Assembly: GCA_963920665.1 (NCBI GenBank) | Contig: OY987272.1 | Location: 18,047,001-18,111,000 of the forward strand | Direction of reading: 5' to 3' | Length of the DNA: 64,000 nucleotides | Origin: Straminergon stramineum | Taxonomy: Eukaryota; Streptophyta; Bryopsida; Hypnales; Calliergonaceae | Part shown: positions 44,901-56,957 of the stretch, one piece after another | Position numbering within the stretch: the first letter of the stretch is position 1 | Layout of the letters: each line of letters opens with the position of its first letter | The notes under the pieces: generated by a model | What the model saw: only the letters and a program-made list of their open reading frames with translations | The model's database searches: none | Told to the model about the DNA's origin: nothing | Program-made: the position numbers and the translations under genes

Positions 44901-47871
44901 CTCTCAAAGCTCAAAGAAAGCCCAACATCAATACAGCACTTAAAACGCATTTACTAACGTAAATTCAATAGTGACTTCGAGACCGGACCTCTATGATACC
45001 ACGTCTGCGATCGGCTACAGACTTTGGCACTGCAAATTCTCTGCTTCCACTTAAATCAGAGCTGCCACTTAGGCGACTGGCCAAGTTCCTGAACCTTCCC
45101 GAACTTGACCGGTGGTTTTCTGTACTATCCTGGAGTCGCCTCGATCCTTGATTCCCTGGTCTCCTGCTAAACCACACAACATATACGTACGTCATAACCA
45201 GTAGCGAAGCCATGAACAAATAAAAATTGTGGATAGAAATCTACAAGGACCCTGGGCCCTCTCTGCAGAAAATGTTAAGCTCAATTAGACAAGAAAATAA
45301 TACCCTAACGAACAAATAAAATAGACACAAACAATTCGCAAACCATCTATGCACTGCCATGCAGTTACACCCTGCCCAGGCAGCACCCGATAGCTGATCG
45401 AGAACACAACTCAAGTTAACTCGATTAATCCAATTAGTAGCCCCAAAGAAATAACAATAACTCGCACTTATTTCGGAATTCTGCAAATTGATAGGCACAC
45501 TAATATGATAGTCCACAAAAATGGAAGTTGACAGTATTTTAGTTCTAGAGTTATCAATATAATGTGGTGTAAACTATTTTCACTCTACACAAATAATCGA
45601 ACTTTTGACACACTTTCATCTATGCCCATCCAACGTTCATCAAAATTCATCAAAATTCTCATATTAATTAGATTAAGCTTATCGTGCTGCCAACACAATC
45701 TACTATGTTCCAACTGAAAAACTCCAAAGTAATATGTAAAAAAAAATAGCAAAACAACAGATATAACGTACCAAAGGCGGAACACATGTACAAGAAGGCG
45801 TAGCGGCCACAGAATACATAGAAGTAGCCGCTGTAACAGCGTCTTACTTCGCCGGTGGCGTCTTCCAGAGCCCCGTCCAGAACTACCAGCTCGTGACAAG
45901 TGGGAACATTCTGAGGAGGGTGAAGGTAGAGCCATGCCGTCATTTTCTTCAGTACCAGATTCTGATTCAGATTCAGATTCACTATCTGATTCACTGTCGG
46001 TGTCAAACTCGGCTAAGAATGTGTTGAATGAAGACGCCCCCCTGCAAAGCACATTCTATTCTTCAATATTGGTGAAAATCACAAGTAAATGCCATGCAGC
46101 AGCTCATGATTTGCAAAGATGAATTAGGGCTTCAGAAAACTTACTCTTCCATCCAATGTGGCATCCGAGGGGCACGAAATGTAGAATTCGACGCGATTCC
46201 ATGCGATGTCGGCCCTTTCCCCGGCAAGAAAGTAAGTACCAAAGCTGAAAATCCATTGATCACCCTAACGGTGTACTGAAACGACTCTTGTGTGAATGTC
46301 TTTATTGATCTGCAATATCAAGAGCACCAAGATCAACTCCTGCTACACATACTCTTCTAGCGATCAACATCAATTGGAACCTTCAAACGTCCTCTCGTCA
46401 ACATGTTATAAGAAGAAGAAACCCACAACCCAGTGCTCAATTCCAACAATCAAAAAATAAGTACGTTAGGAAAATAAATCTAAAATCTTCATATATAACT
46501 GGGAATTTATTCTATATTATGTATTTTTTTAAATCAGTCCTTGTTGGCGCAATGATGCAGAACAGAATATTATACGACGGAGCTGAACAGAGCTATGGCC
46601 GCTATGCTGTAAGAGCTTGCAGAAAACGGTAATTATAGTTGTCAACCTCACAGACACACACAGGGTCCCTCGGTAACGTTCCAAATTTCATATCACTTGC
46701 CCGCACAACATGCATTTCATTCACACGTTTCAGCTCAAAATAACAGAGGCCGCGCGTCATAGCTGCTTCTGGACAGCATGCCCTCGACTGTGATTACCAA
46801 ATTAACCCTGTAACCACCCGATGAGCCCTTTCTGGGGATTTCATTTCACAATGCTAGAATTCTGTAGTATGCCATGACGAATCTAACCAAACTTTAGCCG
46901 ATTTTTTGAACTGGACCAAATCCAAGATCTCTGATATATCTACTGCAGATGACTTCAAAAAAATCAATAATGAAGTGAAATGAGCATTTTCAATATGCAC
47001 TCTTTCGAAAAGTCGACAGATGTTGACCGACCAAAAATCCATGAGTTTTTGTCCACTCAAATTTTTCAAAATGCGAAGTGTGTCAAAGGCACATTATAGG
47101 TTGGCATTGTAATCAAATCCAGGAAAAACAAAATATTGATAGAAAAAATGTTCATAGGTAACCCGATTTCGAGAGATGGCAAAAATTGATGACTTTGAAA
47201 ATGCAGATGAATGCTTCAAATCTACCAACGTTTTGGCGCCTATTATATTGTACGAAAAGAAAATTTGTCGAAAATCTCAAATCAAGGACCTGAAAAATGA
47301 CACCTACACTTGAGAAAATCCCGTGCCATATAGGCTGCCCCTCGTCAATCCATCAATCCTACGCGTCAGTTATTTCAAAACACAGTAATCCCGTCACAAT
47401 TATTCAAATGCAATTTCCATTGCCTCACACAGCATTTGACCCTGAAAGAATGAAGACCTATCACAAAGATACTTTACCAAAAATGATCTGATTTTTGGAA
47501 CACTAGGTGCATTCTTCATTTCTACAATAATCTGTAAAGTCATCCATCGGTCACTTTTGGACTGTAGCGTCCTCTTACAGGGTTAAGTTATTACCGATTA
47601 AGTTTTAAAAAGCTATGCTCTTCAAGCTTGAAGTGCACACAGAAAGATCGAAAAACACTAAGCGAATAGTTCGAACCGTTGCTGAATTAGAAAATCGAAG
47701 AACGCGAACATTTTATTTAACTGTAACGGAGTCCTACACACATCAGCTGCCTGCCGTAATCCCTCCCAACGCCAAAAAGCAATCAAGAAACGCCAATTAG
47801 CAAGAGCAAATAATCAATTACAGCACTCACTCTTTCGCGTTGCCTAAGACGTTGTCCGCGAGACTCTGCAT
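41973..47871 (-). CDS. Lipase-type alpha/beta hydrolase (gastric-lipase-like family)
   Basis: Ten exons join in frame: 47871-47831, 46309-46145, 46041-45772, 45163-44989, 44831-44563, 44398-44330, 44028-43972, 43720-43668, 43386-43311 and 43095-41973, giving 765 residues. The N-terminus (MQSLADNVL, KTFTQES, then a hydrophobic LVLTFLPGKG) and TFRAPRMPHWME match the plant family of Arabidopsis At1g18460/At1g73920. A long D/S/E-rich low-complexity run and membrane-like LLLCILWPLRLLVHVF follow. The lipase N-domain reads TCQDIITSLGYPYEAYRV and VFLQHGVLDSS. The catalytic parts are AHSLGGA (nucleophile Ser), DVVGGRRDRL (Asp) and FEFAHLDF (His). All three are present, so hydrolysis of an acylglycerol or sterol ester at a membrane is likely. 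A 1.5-kb first intron separates a 13-codon first exon. The donor after exon 4 (GTCCGG) is weak but fits the family. Confidence 0.9.
46310..47830 (-). other. Intron 1 of the hydrolase gene
   Basis: The 1.5-kb intron runs between a 41-bp first coding exon and exon 2 (donor AAAGA/GTGAGTG, acceptor ATTGCAG). No other gene or transposon end is recognised inside. Confidence 0.75.
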
Positions 47872-48471
47872 CACTGCCTTCAATCCACCATAACCGCATT
47901 CAAGAACCAAGTTCCGATCCGAAACCCCTGCCTCCGCTCAAATCCTCGAAAGGACACCGTACACGCTACCAAGACAGGCAAATTTGGAAATTCTCCGCAA
48001 TCAACGTTGCACAGCCATTGCAGAACATGAAATAACTTTCAATCAAATGTGTGCGGGGACGGAAGAGTTCAGATAGAAAGGGAGCCAGCTATGGCACGGG
48101 AATTGAAGAACTGAACTGAAGGACAGAGGAGCGCAATTGGAAACGTGAAACAGCAGCAGCGGGAAAGGCAGGAAAATTTTGGAAAGGCTCGGTAACAGGA
48201 CTCCACGTGGAGGGGCGCCGGAGGTGGACGCTTGCCGCTGACGCGCGACAGCGGCGGCGGGGGGGGAGGTGCAAAGACAGCATTCCCGTCGTCCGTCAGC
48301 TCCCATATGGAGAACGTGGATTGGTACGAGAGGTACTCCGTGGCCTCTGTAATGACACAGCCACCGACATTGGGCCGACTTCCATTAGCAGCTGGACTGC
48401 TGCACGGCTCCAGGTAAGCAAAAGGTACTGTCCTTTTTCTTCCGCTACTACAGTACTGTAGTAGAGGTTTG
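47872..48471. other. Promoter side of the hydrolase gene
   Basis: This holds a leader and promoter for the minus-strand gene. A G-run with CGGCGGCGGGGGGGG lies near 48,250. The short frames are not called. Confidence 0.4.
48445..48464. repeat. Perfect 20-bp palindrome
   Basis: CTACTACAGTACTGTAGTAG reads the same on both strands with no spacer. It lies seven bases from the left end of the CACTA-ended element. Confidence 0.8.
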
Positions 48472-49759
48472 CACTAAATAGTGAAATTAGGTTAACGATT
48501 AGGTTGCCTTACCCCAAGAAAGTTACAGTACAAATCATCAAAGTCAACAAAAATTTCTACAAATATTTTCATTCAAAGGTTCATTTCATTGCAAGACGTT
48601 AAATCGTGCCCACGAAAGTGGGCCCAGCTAATGTGGCTGGAAACTGACCCGGGCCTCGGCCATCGGATCCGGGCGCAGGTCGCAGGACTTCAACTGTGCA
48701 GGACCACGATCCCGTAGGATTGCAACCCCGACGAAAGTTGGGAGGAAGAGGAGGACAACCACCCACATCCTTCTTAGTTGTATATATCCCACATTGTTTG
48801 TTTTTCTTCCTACCACCCAAAAATGTATATAAAGAGGTGTCTTCTCAAATCAAAACACAAACCATTCATGACTTTTGAAGAAAGTGAAGAAAATGTGATG
48901 CCACTTTCGTGTGGGCCCATTTAAAATGGATGGTTTTACATTTTGTGAGTAAAGATAATATCCTAAGAATTTTTTCAACTTTGACTAAAACATCAGTTTT
49001 GGGCACAATTCAAACAATTTTTTTTTGAAGTTCAGTCCATGTCCATCTCCTAACTTTGTACTTTAAGACAATTTCATTGCTATAAGGGTCTTGCACAAAA
49101 TGGACACTTTAGCGATTTTGGGGTTATCAAAAATTTCATTTGGAAAGGAATTGAATTTTATGTCTTTTTTGAACTTCAAAAAAAATTGTTTGAATTGTGC
49201 CCAAAACTGATGTTTTAGTCAAAGTTGAAAAAATTCTTATGATATTATCTTTACTCACAAAATGTAAAACCATCCATTTTAAATAAGCCCACACAAAAGT
49301 GGCATCACATTTTCTTCACTTTCTTCAAAAGTCATGAATGGTTTGTGTTTTGATTTGAGAAGACACCTCTTTATATACATTTTTGGGTGGTAGGAAGAAA
49401 AACAAACAATGTGGGATATATACAACTAAGAAGGACGTGGGTGGTCGTCCTCCTCTTACCAACTCTCGTCGGGGTCGCAGTCCTGTGGGATCGTGGTCCT
49501 GCACAATTGAGGTCTTGCATAGTTGAAGTCTTGTAACCCGCGCCCGCGCCCGGGTCAGTTTCCAGCCACATTAGTTGGGCCCACTTTCGTGGGCATGATT
49601 TAACGTCTCGCCATTTCATTACACATAAAGGTTCATGAATCCAAATTACAACAAAATCTAATTCAAAAGTGGGACATTCTTGTAGAATAATAGTAAATAT
49701 TTATATAGTGTCAAATGTCGAGAAATTAGTGTGGGGCAACCTAATTTCACTATTTAGTG
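48472..49759. mobile_element. CACTA-ended element carrying a nested foldback
   Basis: The left end CACTAAATAGTGAAATTAGG and the right end, complementary over about 25 bases, begin and end with CACTA/TAGTG as in CACTA (En/Spm) transposons. A 3-bp target duplication is not clean (TTG against TGG), so this is a tentative assignment. Without the inserted foldback it would be about 260 bp and non-coding. The left end has a small internal duplication (TTAGGTTAACGATTAGGTT). Confidence 0.6.
48591..49611. mobile_element. 1,021-bp Mutator-like foldback element with 9-bp duplication
   Basis: CATTTCATT at 48582-48590 and 49612-49620 is a 9-bp target duplication, the size made by Mutator-type transposases. 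The ends GCAAGACGTTAAATCGTGCC and the complement of GCGAGACGTTAAATCATGCC start inverted arms of about 430-450 bp that are highly similar. Only about 120 bp at the centre is unpaired. Each arm has near its tip a small hairpin, GCCCAC-GAAA-GTGGGC. No transposase frame is present. Confidence 0.88.
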
Positions 49760-52257
49760 TGGTGATTGTAAGATGGAACCAAGGTTACAACTAGGGTGGG
49801 GTATTCGTTCATACAACCATACCATAAGCATCAATGGACAAAGTCCAAATTAAAGTGGATATATGAAAGTTATAGTGTACAACATACTACATATTACCAT
49901 GGAAGTTTGAAGAAAAAATTAATTGTAATGTGAAAGAAAATTGATTTCAAAGTTAGCCATGTCAAAAACTCAGTTTAATTTATTCACTAAGATTTGGAAT
50001 TACTTTATCTTTTGTCAAATTTTTTTTAAACTCTGAAAAAACTTCTTGTGCCTTAGCACGTTGGAGTACATCATTTCAAATTGTTGTACACAAAAATTGA
50101 AGGAAATTGACATTTATAGAATTTCAATTATCAACAATTTGACAAACATGCAAATAATGTTGGTTCACACAATATTTAAATCTTTTTTGGAATTGAAAGC
50201 ATAGGATTGCATTAGCCATTGTAGAGAGAGTATAGGTTGCAACATGGACCATTGTTGTATCTTAATGCCCTTGAATTTGAAATATTTGTTGAATAGGACA
50301 ATGTGTTCAATTTCTATTTTATAATTGTAGACTGCATTTTTAGGTTCAATTTTTTTGTCCAAAGCCAGTAGAGTTCATGATGCACATAATTGCTCTAAAA
50401 AACCCCAAAATAAAGAGATTATCATTTTCTCTGTCATCAAAAAGTTATGTGATTTAGGAATGAATAATTTATTAATATATACTTCCAACTTATTATTTCA
50501 ACATATTATGGAGAGTTGCAATTTGTAGGATCTACACATTATTGTTTAAAAAGTTTAAAAGATGAAATCTAACCATTTAGAAAGAATTGAAAATATATAT
50601 TTTTTTAAATCCCAGTATCATGATTTTACAATTGGTAAGGTTTTTGATTAGTTATCCAAACAAATCCCTTATTCTGAAACAATTTTCCATCCCTACCCAG
50701 AAACTAAAACTCTTCATAAATTTCATCTAGTTAATCAAAATGGAATGATTCAAAGCTTTCCAAGTACATATAAATCTAGGAATCTAAGTTCAAATTTTTA
50801 TTTCTTAAAAAATGTTTTTTTTTGAGCTACTTGGATTGCCTACCAAGCAATAGAAACTACATTTTATACAATATTTTTTAATCATATAGTCAAAAGTTAT
50901 GAAAAATTTTGCACCTTAAAGCTACTCTTTGACTACATATTCTGTGAAAATTTCAAAGAAGAAAAATAAAAATTCCCAATTCATAGTAAGTTAACCAAAA
51001 TCACTATGTTACCCAAAACACAATTTGGTCCTTTAGGAGGTTAAACTTCCTCATGGTAGCTTTAGTTGATACTAAGCCACCTCCCCTTTCATCTAAAGTC
51101 AAAAAATTACTCTCTACATAATCATACTCATTAGAAGAGATCTGGCCCCATTAAAAGACTGCTAGTTTCCAGTAGTAGGGAACTCGGTGAATTGTGCCAT
51201 TGTAGCTTACTGATGTAGTTGGGAGGTGCTAATATTTATGATGGCTGATAACAATTAGCTGTGCCTTTACTACTGCGGGAACAACACGGGGAATAGGCTT
51301 GAAACATCCCCCTTACTTCCCTAAATCTCATCTAATGTCTTTGCTACCAAAAATAAATTAATTTAGAGTTTTGATGAATTTTTCAAAAGCTAGAATAGCA
51401 TCAATGAATGGGGCCAAGGCTACTATAGACCACATATGGGCTTGTGGTACCCAAGGTGCAAAAACTCTAAAATTTTCACCTGGCAAATACATGTAGGATT
51501 TGGACTCTATGGTGGAGTAGTTGGTTTTGTATTTTGCGACCTCATAAATAGATGCTGGTGGGAGTCCCTCATACCAAATAAGATGGGTGCCACCCCAAAC
51601 CACCACCAAACCACCACTTTTTGCTACTACGTCCAATTACTACTATTATATTGGTCAAATAATATTTCATATTTTCTTGTTGGCAAGTGAAAGGAGGCTC
51701 TATCTCACTAAAGAGCATGACATTTGGATACCATATGCAAAAGTTATGAAGAATCAAAGATTTTTTATAAGTATTTCTTCAACATACATACATATTGATT
51801 TTGGAGATGTACCCCAGAGTGATGATGACAGTTTTAGGTAGGATGCAATTTTGGGTATACGCACCTTATGCATTCCAAATTTCCAAATTTTTGCACCCAG
51901 GGTACATAAAAAATTCTTGTAATTTCTTTCGGGGTTCCGCAAGACCAGATGTGGCCCCTAGCGACTGAATGTGAGGAGGATAAATGGATGAGAAACTCAC
52001 AAATTCCATCCTCCGAAAGCCGATCCTCAGACTCCTTGCACACAATCGCATTTGTATTGCTGAGAGTGAGGTTCAAATTAGGGTTCTTTGGGATTGGAAT
52101 TCTCCGGAATTGAAGCAAGAGTGACCCTGACCGTGACTCTGGTTTGCGAGGGTTTTCTTTTGGCTTGCAAACGAGACTTCGGGATTATATTTCTCCAGGG
52201 TATTCCTTTTTCCTCAGCTTGCAATGTGAGAATTGGAGGGCTTGCATACCTGTAGCC
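49760..52257. other. 2.5 kb AT-rich intergenic DNA
   Basis: It contains the second copy of the dispersed repeat (50,478-50,590). A weak inverted pair around GGTACCCAAGGTGCAAAAA (51,450) and TTTTTGCACCCAGGGTAC (51,890) may mark another worn MITE. The final 200 bases should be promoter and leader of the next gene. Confidence 0.45.
50478..50590. repeat. Dispersed repeat, copy B
   Basis: This matches 17,395-17,500 (TTCAACATATTATGGAGAG ... TGTAGGATCTACACAT), with a small insertion. Confidence 0.45.
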
Positions 52258-53747
52258 ATGGAGAGCAATTTGAGTGAAAGCGGAAGCGATTACTTCGATT
52301 GTGTGACGGACAGGAGCGGGAGTTCGTCGGAAGAGCTCGAGTACCAATTAGGGCCAAATAACGACATGACATTAGGTGGGGATTTGAAAGGGAAAGGTGA
52401 AGTGCAAAGAACACCGACCGTCAGAAGGTTTCGGCGGATTGACAATGATCGGAGGCAGATTGAGAATGCAAAGACGGAGAAGACCACCGTTGCTGATTCG
52501 GAAATGAAACGTACTCAAACGGGAGATGGGTATGACATTTGCGGTTACGAGCTTCGAGCTCCGCCTCGTAGCAATTACGCCCTGAAGCGCCTGAGCATTG
52601 ACGCTGCTGTGGTCCATCGGAAGGAAGACGAAAAATCTCAATCAATGAGGTCTAAGGTATTAATTTTACTAATTCGCAGCTCCTTCATAATTCGTGTTCA
52701 GAAGTGTAATATGATCATTGTCTTTGAATTAGGGTTTCTGTTAGGTTTGTCCAGCATAACTCAAGGCAAGAGTATCTCATTTTAGGTTTACAATCGTGGA
52801 TCCCTCTTTCGGAATATCCGGTGCATAAGGTGTTTCATTCTTTTGATTTGCTAGCTTCTTCACAGTTCGTGTATAGAAATGTTATGTGATCGCTGTCTTT
52901 GACTTAGGTTAGGGTAAGGGTTGCTGTTATGTTTGCCTAGCATTTAGGGGAAGGCAAGTGTGCATCATTTTTGGGTTGCATTTGTGGATCCCTCTTTCAG
53001 AATATCAGTCATGTGAGTTTCACCAATTGACAGGTCATTTGTGGTATCGAACCGGAACTCTGGGTAGAAGAGGTACTGATAACCAGAGATGACTTAATAT
53101 CAATAGTTTCACTCGAATTGGGAGTTTGTGCTCAATTCTCCACCAAATTGTTTGAGTGATATCTTGCTATAACACGCCTCTTAACTTTGAGATCACAGCG
53201 TGGCGAATATGGGAGCCGAGTACACACAGCCAACCAGCATTTCGTTATTTTGAATTTTCTTGCTCATTGTTCCGTCAAATCATGCAAGCGATAGCTTGTC
53301 GGAAAGCCTTGAACGATGTGCTTCTACCAAGCCAATTGTGCTTTCCGGTATTCAGATCACAGCGACCAATTGGTATTCGGTGGCCAGGGTTCAGATGACG
53401 TTAGCAATTCTTATATACTACCCCATGATCTGATTGTTCTACCAAGTGATCTCAATGCTTCCCGTTTGTGGATGCAGGTACAAGAAGAAGTAATCAAGGT
53501 CCTCTTTGGGCCACCAGATGCGAAGACTCCTGACGAGGAAAAATACGAATTAGTAGAAGAAGAAGACGTAACTCGAGGAGTGGGACGCACAGGGATTCTC
53601 TTCCGGTTCTCAATGTGGGCAACGTTAGGTTTTATCACTTGGGTTTTGGGTGGACGTCGAGCAAAAGTTGGTTGCTCTGAGTTTTTCCCTAATGTTCGTG
53701 AAAGGGACCCTGTTCCAAAAGTCATCCTCAGGAAGCAAACTAAATAG
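52258..53747 (+). CDS. Unknown protein with a C-terminal hydrophobic segment
   Basis: Two exons are proposed: 52258-52656 (donor TCTAAG/GTATTA) and 53478-53747 (acceptor GGATGCAG), joined between codons to give 222 residues. I do not recognise the family. The N-terminal part is hydrophilic and rich in S, D, E and R (MESNLSESGSDYFD start, FRRIDNDRRQIEN). The C-terminal part has an acidic YELVEEEDVTRGVGRTG segment followed by FSMWATLGFITWVLGG, which could be one membrane helix, and a basic end. Both exons have a strong coding look. Other acceptors between 53,350 and 53,478 would add in-frame residues, so the second exon start is uncertain. It may be a small tail-anchored membrane protein. Confidence 0.6.
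52665..53020 (+). repeat. Tandem duplication inside the intron
   Basis: About 180 bp beginning CTCCTTCATAATTCGTGT is repeated directly from 52,855 with moderate divergence. Shared phrases include TGTGGATCCCTCTTTC, GAATATC and AAGGCAAG. Both copies lie wholly inside the intron of the unknown gene. Confidence 0.7.
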
Positions 53748-56700
53748 GGGTGTCAGCGTTCAATATTTGCGCTCTGAGAATGGAGAAGATTTGGGAACTA
53801 CGATTTGAAACATCTGCGAGGGGCCTAGTACTTTGAGCTGTAGCTTAAGAATCATGAAGGGCTGAATTTGGAAAGAATCGACTGAAATCGTGAATCTCTT
53901 TATGCGACACCCCTTTATCATCATCAAACTGTTTGGTGATCTCTACGCGACAGTTTCTAACCATTGTAACACACATACAGCTCAAGAATGTAGCATCGAC
54001 TATCCGTCTTTAGCGGTACACTTTTTGTATAAGAGAGTTCAGATTTCTGCTTTGTTGTACAAACTGTTCAAAATACCCCTCTGGTCCGTTTTTCCCTCTT
54101 CTTCCTCGACCTGTAACGCATGCTCCCGTACAGCTCAAGTAGACAATGTATTATGATATCTCACTTGGGGTTTAGCTTTTTCTAGTATACATTAGCTGCG
54201 CATCTTTCAGAACGAATTGAAGTGGGCTACAACCCCAATTGTATTGGCTGTGTAGAAATTCCCTTGCGATAGTTTAACTTGAATCGGAGATCTTAATTTT
54301 TTTACTGTCATATTGATAGTGATACTTTTTTATTTGCTCTCATTCTTGAGATCCAACTGTCTTATATACTACTGCAATCGTGTGACTTGGTTACTCTGAA
54401 AACGAGAGAATAGGTTTGTCTACATTGCTTCCCTTCGGCGGACTCCGCAGATTAGGCTTGCACGCTACAAGAGGTAACGGAAGCTCGGTCTGTATTTCTT
54501 TGGGCTTTGCATACAATTAAGAAGATTTAACTCAGGTTTTTTTTTGAAGCCGGTGTCTGTTTGTTTAGATTCCGAGACCAATGTCCACTGCCCCGAGCCT
54601 GGTTGGGTCCGAAGGTGGATGGCACCTTATTTTGAGGAAGGCCCCAGAGGTCAATCAAACCATACATGGAAAATAAGCTCCTTACGGTTTGATTCTGCAA
54701 AATAATTGCCTGTAGAGCAATGCGCTTCAAGGCCAACTGGACTTAAGAATCTGGTGGGTACAGGCTCCTTGTGCACACCACATATCCATTCGCAAAATCT
54801 GCACATAGGAGCAAAGATTAATTAATTCATGGTTGGCTAGAGTGAGGGGCCAATTCTAGTTGGATAGGTAGCATGGCATATGACATTGTCACAACGAATG
54901 CAAAATCCATGTTCGATCCATCTTTTTCGGACTTTTTAAAAAAGCCTTTCAGATTCAGAAATTTTGCCACATAAGTTAGTTTAAAATCTAAGTGCAAAGT
55001 TCTTTATGAGTTTTCCTGCATAAACCTACGCTTCACAACTGTTTTCAAGTGTGGTCACAAACTATTTACCTGCATTCTAGTGTCAACTTTTGCATACGCG
55101 GTGACATCCCGGTACAAATGCATTGACAATATTGAAGGGGCCAGTATGCAGGAATGGGAGAGTTGTAGACCTACAAGGATATTAACACAGTAATCTTTAA
55201 TTCTGGAATAAACACAGAAGTTGTGCATATGAATTGCAGCATTCAGCTTGTACAAATTTTTCCTGAGCAACAGAATACAACATGACCCAAAAATATGACC
55301 CAAATCATATTTACATTAATCAGTAAGGAGCCCAATTTAAAAAAACAAGAGAATCTGTAACTCTCAGAATCAAGAGAAAAATTATAGCTTGAAAGAAGAT
55401 ACAGTAGTGCTATCAACAGTTTTGATCAAACACTACAACTTACGCAAATATACACTCGAATGGTTCTATTTTCTATGGCAAATGTGTAAACAAACATGTT
55501 CTTGAACTTGTTGTCTCTATATACTTCCCTTTCACAAACCCCAGCTATATCTACTAGTGTAACTATTAAAGACCTCTCAGAGTTCAGGGTGCTACATCAT
55601 GTATTCCAGATTCTCTATTCGGTTAATTAGTAAATCTAGTGGCGAGGCTCAACTTCTCCTTGATCACCTGGGTAGTATCGTGTGGAGGCTAATGGAGTCT
55701 CTTTCCTGTGGATGTGGCTGACTGAAAAAACAAACTAATCTTGCTCCATTAACGGCCTTCTGTTTAATCCGTCCTCGTCTCTTAGAGCCGTTTTCGTCTG
55801 AAGAAACTAAAGTTACTGAACCCTGCAAAAACGCTCAAAACGATACTTCAAGTAGTTGCATATGATGGACAAAAAAGCACTTCCTCTTTCGAAAATAGCA
55901 TGCCAGACTGGATAGTAAATTACTTCGGACAAGATAAAGATACACCATTATCAACACATTGTGCTAGCTGAAGCTCATATATACTTTCAGTCCTGCTCTC
56001 ACTTCTTTTCTTCCCTTGCAACGAATCGATTCTTCATTTGTGTCAAAGAAGAAAAGAAAAATATCTTTCTTCCTTACTGAAGATGAGCTGGATCTCAGAT
56101 TGAAAGAGAATAAATCCAAGACATTATACAAGAACTAGAGAAGGGTCAATTTCATACATCTAAGGATGCATTCAGCGCATTATCAATCGTAAGCGGTTCA
56201 TCAAATACCCTCAAGGCTGCAGAAGCTTTGGGAAGAAAAATGGCTAGCTCAATCTGTTTCCCAATATCTGTCTCCCAATATCAACCCCTCAAGGATCACG
56301 AGCCCCAAAAGTTTTTAGAACTTTGGGAAGGGTGATATGGGGACTTTTCTTAGCCAGTTTTAATTTGGTTTAGAGCAACACTTGCAATGTTCTTCACTGA
56401 TTCTGGTGACATAAAATTTGACCCCATCCAAATTCTATTGTTTTCGCAATATGATCAATCAAATTTGGTCGTTTTAAAACCACGAAATCTCAGTCCCGTA
56501 GGAATTAAACTAAAGTTACAGTTTCCTCTCCCTGCGTGATAAGTAAAATTAAATCCAGGTGAATTCTTTAAAACCGGACGGCCCGACTCTCTCTTGGCAC
56601 TGATATGTGTACCAGTTTACAACTACCTTGAGCTTATAACTAATGCTAGATTATGATTACCTTGCTGGAGACTTGTCATAATTGGATTTTGTCGACGTGG

Positions 56701-56957
56701 AGGGTCGGTTTGCAATTTGCGTTCCTGTAGGAATGGACGTCCACTCAATTAACGAGATCAGACACAAAACGATCGTCAGCTGCATCTAGTATTTCCTGAC
56801 AGTGAAAAAGAAGAGAACAGCAACTTGTTTCCCGTCATAGGATGGGCAAAAAATATCGAAAAGTCACGGAGCTGTATGATAATCATGCGCACACTGCAAG
56901 AAACGCATCATATTCAATTACGCAATTCCGGTAATCGATCTAATAAGAAGTATGTGA
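53748..56957. other. Intergenic stretch, perhaps 3' exons of the kinase
   Basis: No gene is firmly supported. On the minus strand a 50-codon open stretch behind a good acceptor (TTTTTGCAG, 55,823) reads GSVTLVSSDENGSKRRGRIK and could be a terminal exon. It could not be joined with confidence to the kinase frame. The rest is AT-rich. Confidence 0.35.

Noticed and set aside
51410..51960. A further MITE bounded by GGTACCC...GGTGCAAAAA segments
   Set aside because: The inverted match is short and broken, and no target duplication could be found.
54527..54736. 69-codon minus-strand frame (LNKQTPAS end)
   Set aside because: Short and without context. It could be a retroelement remnant, but nothing around it supports that.
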